A stretch of DNA of 64,000 nucleotides, from positions 12,880,501 through 12,944,500 of the forward strand of contig OZ059896.1 in the NCBI GenBank assembly GCA_964057225.1, read 5' to 3'. A model generated the notes under the pieces. It made no database searches and was not told where the DNA came from. It saw only the letters and a program-made list of their open reading frames with translations. Within the stretch, counting starts at the first letter, position 1; every line of letters begins with the position of its first letter. A program made the position numbers and the translations under genes. Below are positions 11,926 to 25,663 of the stretch, piece after piece. The DNA is from Auanema rhodensis (lineage: Eukaryota; Nematoda; Chromadorea; Rhabditida; Rhabditidae).

Positions 11926-13747
11926 GTGTACAATTAATTAGCATAAATTAAAGTTCACGTAAAGTTCAAAGTCATGGTTACCATGTATCAATAAAAATTT
12001 GTTATTAGACTAATATAGACATGAGGAATCTAATTTTGAAAACCGCATCTCTTTATCTTTAACGGGAAGCGAGTTACATATAATGTGCACATCACGTGTA
12101 CAATTAATTAGCATAAATTAAAGTTCACGTAAACTTCAAAGTCATGGTTACCATGAACCAATTTCGATTAAAATTTGTTATTAGACTAATATGGACATTA
12201 GGAATCTAATTTTGAGAACCGCATTTTTTTATCTTTCACGGGAAGCGAGTTACATACCATGTGCACATTACGTGTACAATTAATTAGCATAAATTAAAGT
12301 TCACGTAAATTTCAAAGTTATGATTACCATGAACCAATTTCGATTAAAATTTGTTATTAGACTAATATGGACATTAGGAATCTAATTTTGAGAACCGCAT
12401 TTTTTTATCTTTCACGGGAAGCGAGTTACATACCATGTGCACATTACGTGTACACTTAATTAGCATAAATTAAAGTTCACGTAAACTTCAAAGTCATGGT
12501 TACCATGCACCAATATCAATAAAATTTTGTTATTAGACTAATATGGACATGGGTAATCTAATTTTGAAAACCGCATTTCTTTATCTTTCACGGGAAGCGA
12601 GTTACATACCATGTGCACATCACGTGTACAATTAATTAGCATAAATTAAAGTTCACGTAAAGTTCAAAGTCATGGTTACCATGTATCAATAAAAATTTGT
12701 TATTAGACTAATATAGACATGAGGAATCTAATTTTGAAAATCGCATCTCTTTATCTTTAACGGGAAGCGAGTTACATATAATGTGCACATCACGTGTACA
12801 ATTAATTAGCATAAATTAAAGTTCACGTAAAGTTCAAAGTCATGGTTACCATGCACCAATATCAATAAAATTTTGTTCTTAGACTAATATGGACATGGGT
12901 TATCTAATTTTGAAAACCGCATTTCTTTATCTTTCACGGGAAGCGAGTTACATACCATGTGCACATCACGTGTACAATTAATTCGCATAAATTAAAGTTC
13001 ACGTAAATTTCAAAGTCATGGTTACCATGCACCAATATGAATAAAAATTTGTTATTAGACTAAAATGGACATGAGGAATCTAATTTTGAGAACCGCATTT
13101 TTTTATCTTTCACGGGAAGCGAGTTACATACCATGTGCACATTACGTGTACAATTAATTAGCATAAATTAAAGTTCACGTAAATTTCAAAGTTATGATTA
13201 CCATGAACCAATATCAATAAAAATTTGTTCTAAGATTAATATGGACATGGTTCATCTAATTTTGAAAACTCTATTTCTTTATCTTTCACGGGAAGCGAGT
13301 TACATACCATGTGCACATCACGTGTACAATTAATTAGCATAAATTAAAGTTCACGTTAATTTCAAAGTCATGGTTACCATGTATCAATAAAAATTTGTTA
13401 TTAGACTAATATAGACATGAGGAATCTAATTTTGAAAACCGCATCTCTTTATCTTTAACGGGAAGCGAGTTACATATAATGCGCACATCACGTGTACAAT
13501 TAATTAGCATAAATTAAAGTTCACGTAAAGTTCAAAGTCATGGTTACCATGTATCAATAAAAATTTGTTATTAGACTAATATAGACATGAGGAATCTAAT
13601 TTTGAAAACCGCATCTCTTTATCTTTAACGGGAAGCGAGTTACATATAATGTGCACATCACGTGTACAATTAATTAGCATAAATTAAAGTTCACGTAAAC
13701 TTCAAAGTCATGGTTACCATGCACCAATATCAATAAAATTTTGTTAT
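11926..13747 (+). repeat. Satellite block repeated again 5-6 kb downstream
   Basis: About 10 units mixing ATAATG-type, ATTACGTG-type and AATTCGCAT-type monomers. The first part recurs about 5031 bp downstream (12724 to 17755). From the TATCTAATTTTG unit at 12901 onward it recurs 5729 bp downstream (18630), so about 700 bp (four units) separate the two offsets. There is no gene. Confidence 0.8.
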
Positions 13748-16150
13748 TAGACTAATATGGACATTAGGAATCTAATTTTGAGAACCGCTTTTTTTATCTT
13801 TCACGGGAAGCGAGTTACATACCATGTGCACATTACGTGTACACTTAATTAGCATAAATTAAAGTTCACGTAAACTTCAAAGTCATGGTTACCATGCACC
13901 AATATCAATAAAATTTTGTTATTAGACTAATATGGACATGGGTAATCTAATTTTGAAAACCGCATTTCTTTATCTTTCACGGGAAGCGAGTTACATACCA
14001 TGTGCACATCACGTGTACAATTAATTAGCATAAATTAAAGTTCACGTAAATTTCAAAGTCATGGTTACCATGTATCAATAAAAATTTGTTATTAGACTAA
14101 TATAGACATGAGGAATCTAATTTTGAAAATCGCATCTCTTTATCTTTAACGGGAAGCGAGTTACATATAATGTGCACATCACGTGTACAATTAATTAGCA
14201 TAAATTAAAGTTCACGTAAAGTTCAAAGTCATGGTTACCATGTATCAATAAAAATTTGTTATTAGACTAATATAGACATGAGGAATCTAATTTTGAAAAT
14301 CGCATCTCTTTATCTTTAACGGGAAGCGAGTTACATATAATGTGCACATCACGTGTACAATTAATTAGCATAAATTAAAGTTCACGTAAAGTTCAAAGTC
14401 ATGGTTACCATGTATCAATAAAAATTTGTTATTAGACTAATATAGACATGAGGAATCTAATTTTGAAAACCGCATCTCTTTATCTTTAACGGGAAGCGAG
14501 TTACATATAATGTGCACATCACGTGTACAATTAATTAGCATAAATTAAAAATCACGTAAACTTCAAAGTCATGGTTACCATGCACCAATATCAATAAAAT
14601 TTTGTTCTTAGACTAATATGGACATGGGTTATCTAATTTTGAAAACCGCATTTCTTTATCTTTCACGGGAAGCGAGTTACATACCATGTGCACATTACGT
14701 GTACATTCAATTAGCATAAATTAAAGTTCACGTAAATTTCAAAGTTATGATTACCATGAACCAATTTCGATTAAAATTTGTTATTAGACTAATATGGACA
14801 TTAGGAATCTAATTTTGAGAACCGCATTTTTTTATCTTTCACGGGAAGCGAGTTACATACCATGTGCACATTACGTGTACACTTAATTAGCATAAATTAA
14901 AGTTCACGTAAACTTCAAAGTCATGGTTACCATGCACCAATATCAATAAAATTTTGTTATTAGACTAATATGGACATGGGTAATCTAATTTTGAAAACCG
15001 CATTTCTTTATCTTTCACGGGAAGCGAGTTACATACCATGTGCACATCACGTGTACAATTAATTAGCATAAATTAAAGTTCACGTAAATTTCAAAGTCAT
15101 GGTTACCATGTATCAATAAAAATTTGTTATTAGACTAATATAGACATGAGGAATCTAATTTTGAAAATCGCATCTCTTTATCTTTTACGGGAAGCGAGTT
15201 ACATATAATGTGCACATCACGTGTACAATTAATTAGCATAAATTAAAGTTCACGTAAAGTTCAAAGTCATGGTTACCATGTATCAATAAAAATTTGTTAT
15301 TAGACTAATATAGACATGAGGAATCTAATTTTGAAAATCGCATCTCTTTATCTTTAACGGGAAGCGAGTTACATATAATGTGCACATCACGTGTACAATT
15401 AATTAGCATAAATTAAAGTTCACGTAAAGTTCAAAGTCATGGTTACCATGTATCAATAAAAATTTGTTATTAGACTAATATAGACATGAGGAATCTAATT
15501 TTGAAAACCGCATCTCTTTATCTTTAACGGGAAGCGAGTTACATATAATGTGCACATCACGTGTACAATTAATTAGCATAAATTAAAAATCACGTAAACT
15601 TCAAAGTCATGGTTACCATGCACCAATATCAATAAAATTTTGTTCTTAGACTAATATGGACATGGGTTATCTAATTTTGAAAACCGCATTTCTTTATCTT
15701 TCACGGGAAGCGAGTTACATACCATGTGCACATTACGTGTACATTCAATTAGCATAAATTAAAGTTCACGTAAATTTCAAAGTTATGATTACCATGAACC
15801 AATTTCGATTAAAATTTGTTATTAGACTAATATGGACATTAGGAATCTAATTTTGAGAACCGCATTTTTTTATCTTTCACGGGAAGCGAGTTACATACCA
15901 TGTGCACATTACGTGTACACTTAATTAGCATAAATTAAAGTTCACGTAAACTTCAAAGTCATGGTTACCATGCACCAATATCAATAAAATTTTGTTATTA
16001 GACTAATATGGACATGGGTAATCTAATTTTGAAAACCGCATTTCTTTATCTTTCACGGGAAGCGAGTTACATACCATGTGCACATCACGTGTACAATTAA
16101 TTAGCATAAATTAAAGTTCACGTAAATTTCAAAGTCATGGTTACCATGTA
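13748..16150 (+). repeat. 1038-bp 6-mer HOR, about 2.3 copies
   Basis: AATCTAA starts at 14114 and 15152 are 1038 bp apart, and the same period links 14806 to 15844 and 14982 to 16020. The six units at 14114, 14284, 14454, 14630, 14806 and 14982 have lengths 170, 170, 176, 176, 176 and 170. The first three carry TTTAACGGG and the last three TTTCACGGG in the 17-bp motif, giving an AAACCC order. A one-base deletion (CCGCTTTTTTTATC) lies at about 13790 in the first copy, and a TTTTACGGG variant at about 15184 in the second. The repeat stops near 16150, at a CATGTATCAATATCAAT unit. Confidence 0.85.
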
Positions 16151-19100
16151 TCAATATCAATAAAAATTTGTTCTAAGATTAATATGGACATGGTTCATCT
16201 AATTTTGAAAACTCTATTTCTTTATCTTTCACGGGAAGCGAGTTACATACCATGTGCACATCACGTGTACAATTAATTAGCATAAATTAAAGTTCACGTT
16301 AATTTCAAAGTCATGGTTACCATGTATCAATAAAAATTTGTTATTAGACTAATATAGACATGAGGAATCTAATTTTGAGAACCGCATTTTTTTATCTTTC
16401 ACGGGAAGCGAGTTACATACCATGTGCACATTACGTGTACACTTAATTAGCATAAATTAAAGTTCACGTAAACTTCAAAGTCATGGTTACCATGCACCAA
16501 TATCAATAAAATTTTGTTATTAGACTAATATGGACATGGTTCATCTAATTTTGAAAACTCTATTTCTTTATCTTTCACGGGAAGCGAGTTACATACCATG
16601 TGCACATCACGTGTACCATTAATTAGCATAAATTAAAGTTCACGTTAATTTCAAAGTCATGGTTACCATGCACCAATATCAATAAAAATTTGTTCTAAGA
16701 TTAATATGGACATGGTTCATCTAATTTTGAAAACTCTATTTCTTTATCTTTCACGGGAAGCGAGTTACATACCATGTGCACATCACGTGTACAATTAATT
16801 AGCATAAATTAAAGTTCACGTTAATTTCAAAGTCATGGTTACCATGTATCAATAAAAATTTGTTATTAGACTAATATAGACATGAGGAATCTAATTTTGA
16901 AAACCGCATCTCTTTATCTTTAACGGGAAGCGAGTTACATATAATGTGCACATCACGTGTACAATTAATTAGCATAAATTAAAGTTCACGTAAAGTTCAA
17001 AGTCATGGTTACCATGTATCAATAAAAATTTGTTATTAGACTAATATAGACATGAGGAATCTAATTTTGAAAACCGCATCTCTTTATCTTTAACGGGAAG
17101 CGAGTTACATATAATGTGCACATCACGTGTACAATTAATTAGCATAAATTAAAGTTCACGTAAACTTCAAAGTCATGGTTACCATGAACCAATTTCGATT
17201 AAAATTTGTTATTAGACTAATATGGACATTAGGAATCTAATTTTGAGAACCGCATTTTTTTATCTTTCACGGGAAGCGAGTTACATACCATGTGCACATT
17301 ACGTGTACAATTAATTAGCATAAATTAAAGTTCACGTAAATTTCAAAGTTATGATTACCATGAACCAATTTCGATTAAAATTTGTTATTAGACTAATATG
17401 GACATTAGAAATCTAATTTTGAGAACCGCATTTTTTTATCTTTCACGGGAAGCGAGTTACATACCATGTGCACATTACGTGTACACTTAATTAGCATAAA
17501 TTAAAGTTCACGTAAACTTCAAAGTCATGGTTACCATGCACCAATATCAATAAAATTTTGTTATTAGACTAATATGGACATGGGTAATCTAATTTTGAAA
17601 ACCGCATTTCTTTATCTTTCACGGGAAGCGAGTTACATACCATGTGCACATCACGTGTACAATTAATTAGCATAAATTAAAGTTCACGTAAAGTTCAAAG
17701 TCATGGTTACCATGTATCAATAAAAATTTGTTATTAGACTAATATAGACATGAGGAATCTAATTTTGAAAATCGCATCTCTTTATCTTTAACGGGAAGCG
17801 AGTTACATATAATGTGCACATCACGTGTACAATTAATTAGCATAAATTAAAGTTCACGTAAAGTTCAAAGTCATGGTTACCATGCACCAATATCAATAAA
17901 ATTTTGTTCTTAGACTAATATGGACATGGGTTATCTAATTTTGAAAACCGCATTTTTTTATCTTTCACGGGAAGCGAGTTACATACCATGTGCACATTAC
18001 GTGTACAATTAATTAGCATAAATTAAAGTTCACGTAAATTTCAAAGTTATGATTACCATGAACCAATTTCGATTAAAATTTGTTATTAGACTAATATGGA
18101 CATTAGGAATCTAATTTTGAGAACCGCATTTTTTTATCTTTCACGGGAAGCGAGTTACATACCATGTGCACATTACGTGTACACTTAATTAGCATAAATT
18201 AAAGTTCACGTAAACTTCAAAGTCATGGTTACCATGCACCAATATCAATAAAATTTTGTTATTAGACTAATATGGACATGGGTAATCTAATTTTGAAAAC
18301 CGCATTTCTTTATCTTTCACGGGAAGCGAGTTACATACCATGTGCACATCACGTGTACAATTAATTAGCATAAATTAAAGTTCACGTAAAGTTCAAAGTC
18401 ATGGTTACCATGTATCAATAAAAATTTGTTATTAGACTAATATAGACATGAGGAATCTAATTTTGAAAATCGCATCTCTTTATCTTTAACGGGAAGCGAG
18501 TTACATATAATGTGCACATCACGTGTACAATTAATTAGCATAAATTAAAGTTCACGTAAAGTTCAAAGTCATGGTTACCATGCACCAATATCAATAAAAT
18601 TTTGTTCTTAGACTAATATGGACATGGGTTATCTAATTTTGAAAACCGCATTTCTTTATCTTTCACGGGAAGCGAGTTACATACCATGTGCACATCACGT
18701 GTACAATTAATTCGCATGAATTAAAGTTCACGTAAATTTCAAAGTCATGGTTACCATGCACCAATATGAATAAAAATTTGTTATTAGACTAAAATGGACA
18801 TGAGGAATCTAATTTTGAGAACCGCATTTTTTTATCTTTCACGGGAAGCGAGTTACATACCATGTGCACATTACGTGTACAATTAATTAGCATAAATTAA
18901 AGTTCACGTAAATTTCAAAGTTATGATTACCATGAACCAATATCAATAAAAATTTGTTCTAAGATTAATATGGACATGGTTCATCTAATTTTGAAAACTC
19001 TATTTCTTTATCTTTCACGGGAAGCGAGTTACATACCATGTGCACATCACGTGTACAATTAATTAGCATAAATTAAAGTTCACGTTAATTTCAAAGTCAT

Positions 19101-19500
19101 GGTTACCATGTATCAATAAAAATTTGTTATTAGACTAATATAGACATGAGGAATCTAATTTTGAAAACCGCATCTCTTTATCTTTAACGGGAAGCGAGTT
19201 ACATATAATGTGCACATCACGTGTACAATTAATTAGCATAAATTAAAGTTCACGTAAAGTTCAAAGTCATGGTTACCATGTATCAATAAAAATTTGTTAT
19301 TAGACTAATATAGACATGAGGAATCTAATTTTGAAAACCGCATCTCTTTATCTTTAACGGGAAGCGAGTTACATATAATGTGCACATCACGTGTACAATT
19401 AATTAGCATAAATTAAAGTTCACGTAAACTTCAAAGTCATGGTTACCATGCACCAATATCAATAAAATTTTGTTATTAGACTAATATGGACATTAGGAAT
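16145..19500 (+). repeat. Segmental repeat of 11114-13770
   Basis: Markers CATGTATCAATATC (11114 and 16145) and the AATCTAATTTTGAAAATCGC unit (12724 and 17755) are both 5031 bp apart. The match then shifts to 5729 bp (12901 and 18630), so the downstream copy contains about 698 bp (four units) that the upstream copy lacks. The extra segment is itself a local duplication of neighbouring units. From about 18365 this stretch is also the first copy of the 2433-bp HOR. Confidence 0.8.
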
Positions 19501-22500
19501 CTAATTTTGAGAACCGCATTTTTTTATCTTTCACGGGAAGCGAGTTACATACCATGTGCACATTACGTGTACACTTAATTAGCATAAATTAAAGTTCACG
19601 TAAACTTCAAAGTCATGGTTACCATGCACCAATATCAATAAAATTTTGTTATTAGACTAATATGGACATGGGTAATCTAATTTTGAAAACCGCATTTCTT
19701 TATCTTTCACGGGAAGCGAGTTACATACCATGTGCACATCACGTGTACAATTAATTAGCATAAATTAAAGTTCACGTAAATTTCAAAGTCATGGTTACCA
19801 TGTATCAATAAAAATTTGTTATTAGACTAATATAGACATGAGGAATCTAATTTTGAAAATCGCATCTCTTTATCTTTAACGGGAAGCGAGTTACATATAA
19901 TGTGCACATCACGTGTACAATTAATTAGCATAAATTAAAGTTCACGTAAAGTTCAAAGTCATGGTTACCATGTATCAATAAAAATTTGTTATTAGACTAA
20001 TATAGACATGAGGAATCTAATTTTGAAAATCGCATCTCTTTATCTTTAACGGGAAGCGAGTTACATATAATGTGCACATCACGTGTACAATTAATTAGCA
20101 TAAATTAAAGTTCACGTAAAGTTCAAAGTCATGGTTACCATGCACCAACATCAATAAAATTTTGTTCTTAGACTAATATGGACATGGGTTATCTAATTTT
20201 GAAAACCGCATTTCTTTATCTTTCACGGGAAGCGAGTTACATACCATGTGCACATCACGTGTACAATTAATTCGCATAAATTAAAGTTCACGTAAATTTC
20301 AAAGTCATGGTTACCATGCACCAATATGAATAAAAATTTGTTATTAGACTAAAATGGACATGAGGAATCTAATTTTGAGAACCGCATTTTTTTATCTTTC
20401 ACGGGAAGCGAGTTACATACCATGTGCACATTACGTGTACAATTAATTAGCATAAATTAAAGTTCACGTAAATTTCAAAGTTATGATTACCATGAACCAA
20501 TATCGATTAAAATTTGTTATTAGACTAATATGGACATGAGGAATCTAATTTTGAAAACCGCATTTTTTTATCTTTCACGGGAAGCGAGTTACATACCATG
20601 TGCACATTACGTGTATAATTAATTAGCAGAAATTAAAGTTCACGTAAATTTCAAAGTCATATTACCATGCACCAATATCAATAAAACTTTGTTCTCAGAC
20701 TAATATGGACATGGGTAAACTAATTTTGAGAACCGCATTTCTTTATCTTTCACGGGAAGCGAGTTACATACCATGTGCACATCACGTGTACAATTGATTA
20801 GCATAAATTAAAGTTCACGTAAAGTTCAAAGTCATGGTTACCATGTATCAATAAAAATTTGTTATTAGACTAATATAGACATGAGGAATCTAATTTTGAA
20901 AATCGCATCTCTTTATCTTTAACGGGAAGCGAGTTACATATAATGTGCACATCACGTGTACAATTAATTAGCATAAATTAAAGTTCACGTAAAGTTCAAA
21001 GTCATGGTTACCATGCACCAATATCAATAAAATTTTGTTCTTAGACTAATATGGACATGGGTTATCTAATTTTGAAAACCGCATTTCTTTATCTTTCACG
21101 GGAAGCGAGTTACATACCATGTGCACATCACGTGTACAATTAATTCGCATAAATTAAAGTTCACGTAAATTTCAAAGTCATGGTTACCATGCACCAATAT
21201 GAATAAAAATTTGTTATTAGACTAAAATGGACATGAGGAATCTAATTTTGAGAACCGCATTTTTTTATCTTTCACGGGAAGCGAGTTACATACCATGTGC
21301 ACATTACGTGTACAATTAATTAGCATAAATTAAAGTTCACGTAAATTTCAAAGTTATGATTACCATGAACCAATATCAATAAAAATTTGTTCTAAGATTA
21401 ATATGGACATGGTTCATCTAATTTTGAAAACTCTATTTCTTTATCTTTCACGGGAAGCGAGTTACATACCATGTGCACATCACGTGTACAATTAATTAGC
21501 ATAAATTAAAGTTCACGTTAATTTCAAAGTCATGGTTACCATGTATCAATAAAAATTTGTTATTAGACTAATATAGACATGAGGAATCTAATTTTGAAAA
21601 CCGCATCTCTTTATCTTTAACGGGAAGCGAGTTACATATAATGTGCACATCACGTGTACAATTAATTAGCATAAATTAAAGTTCACGTAAAGTTCAAAGT
21701 CATGGTTACCATGTATCAATAAAAATTTGTTATTAGACTAATATAGACATGAGGAATCTAATTTTGAAAACCGCATCTCTTTATCTTTAACGGGAAGCGA
21801 GTTACATATAATGTGCACATCACGTGTACAATTAATTAGCATAAATTAAAGTTCACGTAAACTTCAAAGTCATGGTTACCATGCACCAATATCAATAAAA
21901 TTTTGTTATTAGACTAATATGGACATTAGGAATCTAATTTTGAGAACCGCATTTTTTTATCTTTCACGGGAAGCGAGTTACATACCATGTGCACATTACG
22001 TGTACACTTAATTAGCATAAATTAAAGTTCACGTAAACTTCAAAGTCATGGTTACCATGCACCAATATCAATAAAATTTTGTTATTAGACTAATATGGAC
22101 ATGGGTAATCTAATTTTGAAAACCGCATTTCTTTATCTTTCACGGGAAGCGAGTTACATACCATGTGCACATCACGTGTACAATTAATTAGCATAAATTA
22201 AAGTTCACGTAAATTTCAAAGTCATGGTTACCATGTATCAATAAAAATTTGTTATTAGACTAATATAGACATGAGGAATCTAATTTTGAAAATCGCATCT
22301 CTTTATCTTTAACGGGAAGCGAGTTACATATAATGTGCACATCACGTGTACAATTAATTAGCATAAATTAAAGTTCACGTAAAGTTCAAAGTCATGGTTA
22401 CCATGTATCAATAAAAATTTGTTATTAGACTAATATAGACATGAGGAATCTAATTTTGAAAATCGCATCTCTTTATCTTTAACGGGAAGCGAGTTACATA

Positions 22501-25500
22501 TAATGTGCACATCACGTGTACAATTAATTAGCATAAATTAAAGTTCACGTAAAGTTCAAAGTCATGGTTACCATGCACCAACATCAATAAAATTTTGTTC
22601 TTAGACTAATATGGACATGGGTTATCTAATTTTGAAAACCGCATTTCTTTATCTTTCACGGGAAGCGAGTTACATACCATGTGCACATCACGTGTACAAT
22701 TAATTCGCATAAATTAAAGTTCACGTAAATTTCAAAGTCATGGTTACCATGCACCAATATGAATAAAAATTTGTTATTAGACTAAAATGGACATGAGGAA
22801 TCTAATTTTGAGAACCGCATTTTTTTATCTTTCACGGGAAGCGAGTTACATACCATGTGCACATTACGTGTACAATTAATTAGCATAAATTAAAGTTCAC
22901 GTAAATTTCAAAGTTATGATTACCATGAACCAATATCGATTAAAATTTGTTATTAGACTAATATGGACATGAGGAATCTAATTTTGAAAACCGCATTTTT
23001 TTATCTTTCACGGGAAGCGAGTTACATACCATGTGCACATTACGTGTATAATTAATTAGCAGAAATTAAAGTTCACGTAAATTTCAAAGTCATATTACCA
23101 TGCACCAATATCAATAAAACTTTGTTCTCAGACTAATATGGACATGGGTAATCTAATTTTGAGAACCGCATTTCTTTATCTTTCACGGGAAGCGAGTTAC
23201 ATACCATGTGCACATCACGTGTACAATTGATTAGCATAAATTAAAGTTCACGTAAAGTTCAAAGTCATGGTTACCATGTATCAATAAAAATTTGTTATTA
23301 GACTAATATAGACATGAGGAATCTAATTTTGAAAATCGCATCTCTTTATCTTTAACGGGAAGCGAGTTACATATAATGTGCACATCACGTGTACAATTAA
23401 TTAGCATAAATTAAAGTTCACGTAAAGTTCAAAGTCATGGTTACCATGCACCAATATCAATAAAATTTTGTTCTTAGACTAATATGGACATGGGTTATCT
23501 AATTTTGAAAACCGCATTTCTTTATCTTTCACGGGAAGCGAGTTACATACCATGTGCACATCACGTGTACAATTAATTCGCATAAATTAAAGTTCACGTA
23601 AATTTCAAAGTCATGGTTACCATGCACCAATATGAATAAAAATTTGTTATTAGACTAAAATGGACATGAGGAATCTAATTTTGAGAACCGCATTTTTTTA
23701 TCTTTCACGGGAAGCGAGTTACATACCATGTGCACATTACGTGTACAATTAATTAGCATAAATTAAAGTTCACGTAAATTTCAAAGTTATGATTACCATG
23801 AACCAATATCAATAAAAATTTGTTCTAAGATTAATATGGACATGGTTCATCTAATTTTGAAAACTCTATTTCTTTATCTTTCACGGGAAGCGAGTTACAT
23901 ATCATGTGCACATCACGTGTACAATTAATTAGCATAAATTAAAGTTCACGTTAATTTCAAAGTCATGGTTACCATGTATCAATAAAAATTTGTTATTAGA
24001 CTAATATAGACATGAGGAATCTAATTTTGAGAACCGCATCTCTTTATCTTTAACGGGAAGCGAGTTACATATAATGTGCACATCACGTGTACAATTAATT
24101 AGCATAAATTAAAGTTCACGTAAAGTTCAAAGTCATGGTTACCATGTATCAATAAAAATTTGTTATTAGACTAATATAGACATGAGGAATCTAATTTTGA
24201 AAACCGCATCTCTTTATCTTTAACGGGAAGCGAGTTACATATAATGTGCACATCACGTGTACAATTAATTAGCATAAATTAAAGTTCACGTAAACTTCAA
24301 AGTCATGGTTACCATGCACCAATATCAATAAAATTTTGTTATTAGACTAATATGGACATTAGGAATCTAATTTTGAGAACCGCATTTTTTTATCTTTCAC
24401 GGGAAGCGAGTTACATACCATGTGCACATTACGTGTACACTTAATTAGCATAAATTAAAGTTCACGTAAACTTCAAAGTCATGGTTACCATGCACCAATA
24501 TCAATAAAATTTTGTTATTAGACTAATATGGACATGGGTAATCTAATTTTGAAAACCGCATTTCTTTATCTTTCACGGGAAGCGAGTTACATACCATGTG
24601 CACATCACGTGTACAATTAATTAGCATAAATTAAAGTTCACGTAAATTTCAAAGTCATGGTTACCATGTATCAATAAAAATTTGTTATTAGACTAATATA
24701 GACATGAGGAATCTAATTTTGAAAATCGCATCTCTTTATCTTTAACGGGAAGCGAGTTACATATAATGTGCACATCACGTGTACAATTAATTAGCATAAA
24801 TTAAAGTTCACGTAAAGTTCAAAGTCATGGTTACCATGTATCAATAAAAATTTGTTATTAGACTAATATAGACATGAGGAATCTAATTTTGAAAATCGCA
24901 TCTCTTTATCTTTAACGGGAAGCGAGTTACATATAATGTGCACATCACGTGTACAATTAATTAGCATAAATTAAAGTTCACGTAAAGTTCAAAGTCATGG
25001 TTACCATGCACCAACATCAATAAAATTTTGTTCTTAGACTAATATGGACATGGGTTATCTAATTTTGAAAACCGCATTTCTTTATCTTTCACGGGAAGCG
25101 AGTTACATACCATGTGCACATCACGTGTACAATTAATTCGCATAAATTAAAGTTCACGTAAATTTCAAAGTCATGGTTACCATGCACCAATATGAACTAA
25201 AATTTGTTATTAGACTAAAATGGACATGAGGAATCTAATTTTGAGAACCGCATTTTTTTATCTTTCACGGGAAGCGAGTTACATACCATGTGCACATTAC
25301 GTGTACAATTAATTAGCATAAATTAAAGTTCACGTAAATTTCAAAGTTATGATTACCATGAACCAATATCGATTAAAATTTGTTATTAGACTAATATGGA
25401 CATGAGGAATCTAATTTTGAGAACCGCATTTTTTTATCTTTCACGGGAAGCGAGTTACATACCATGTGCACATTACGTGTATAATTAATTAGCAGAAATT

Positions 25501-25663
25501 AAAGTTCACGTAAATTTCAAAGTCATATTACCATGCACCAATATCAATAAAACTTTGTTCTCAGACTAATATGGACATGGGTAATCTAATTTTGAGAACC
25601 GCATTTCTTTATCTTTCACGGGAAGCGAGTTACATACCATGTGCACATCACGTGTACAATTGA
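18365..25663 (+). repeat. 2433-bp 14-mer HOR, three tandem copies
   Basis: Two independent rare markers recur at exactly 2433 bp: TGCACCAACATC at 20141, 22574 and 25007, and GTGTATAATTAATTAGCAG at 20611, 23044 and 25477. The length fits 14 units with five of 170 bp and one of 175 bp. Approximate copies are 18365-20797, 20798-23230 and 23231-25663. The copies differ by isolated substitutions, such as GGGTAAACTAA at 20714 against GGGTAATCTAA at 23147, GCATGAATT at 18715 and TATGAACTAAAA at about 25192. This is the most regular HOR in the window. Confidence 0.9.
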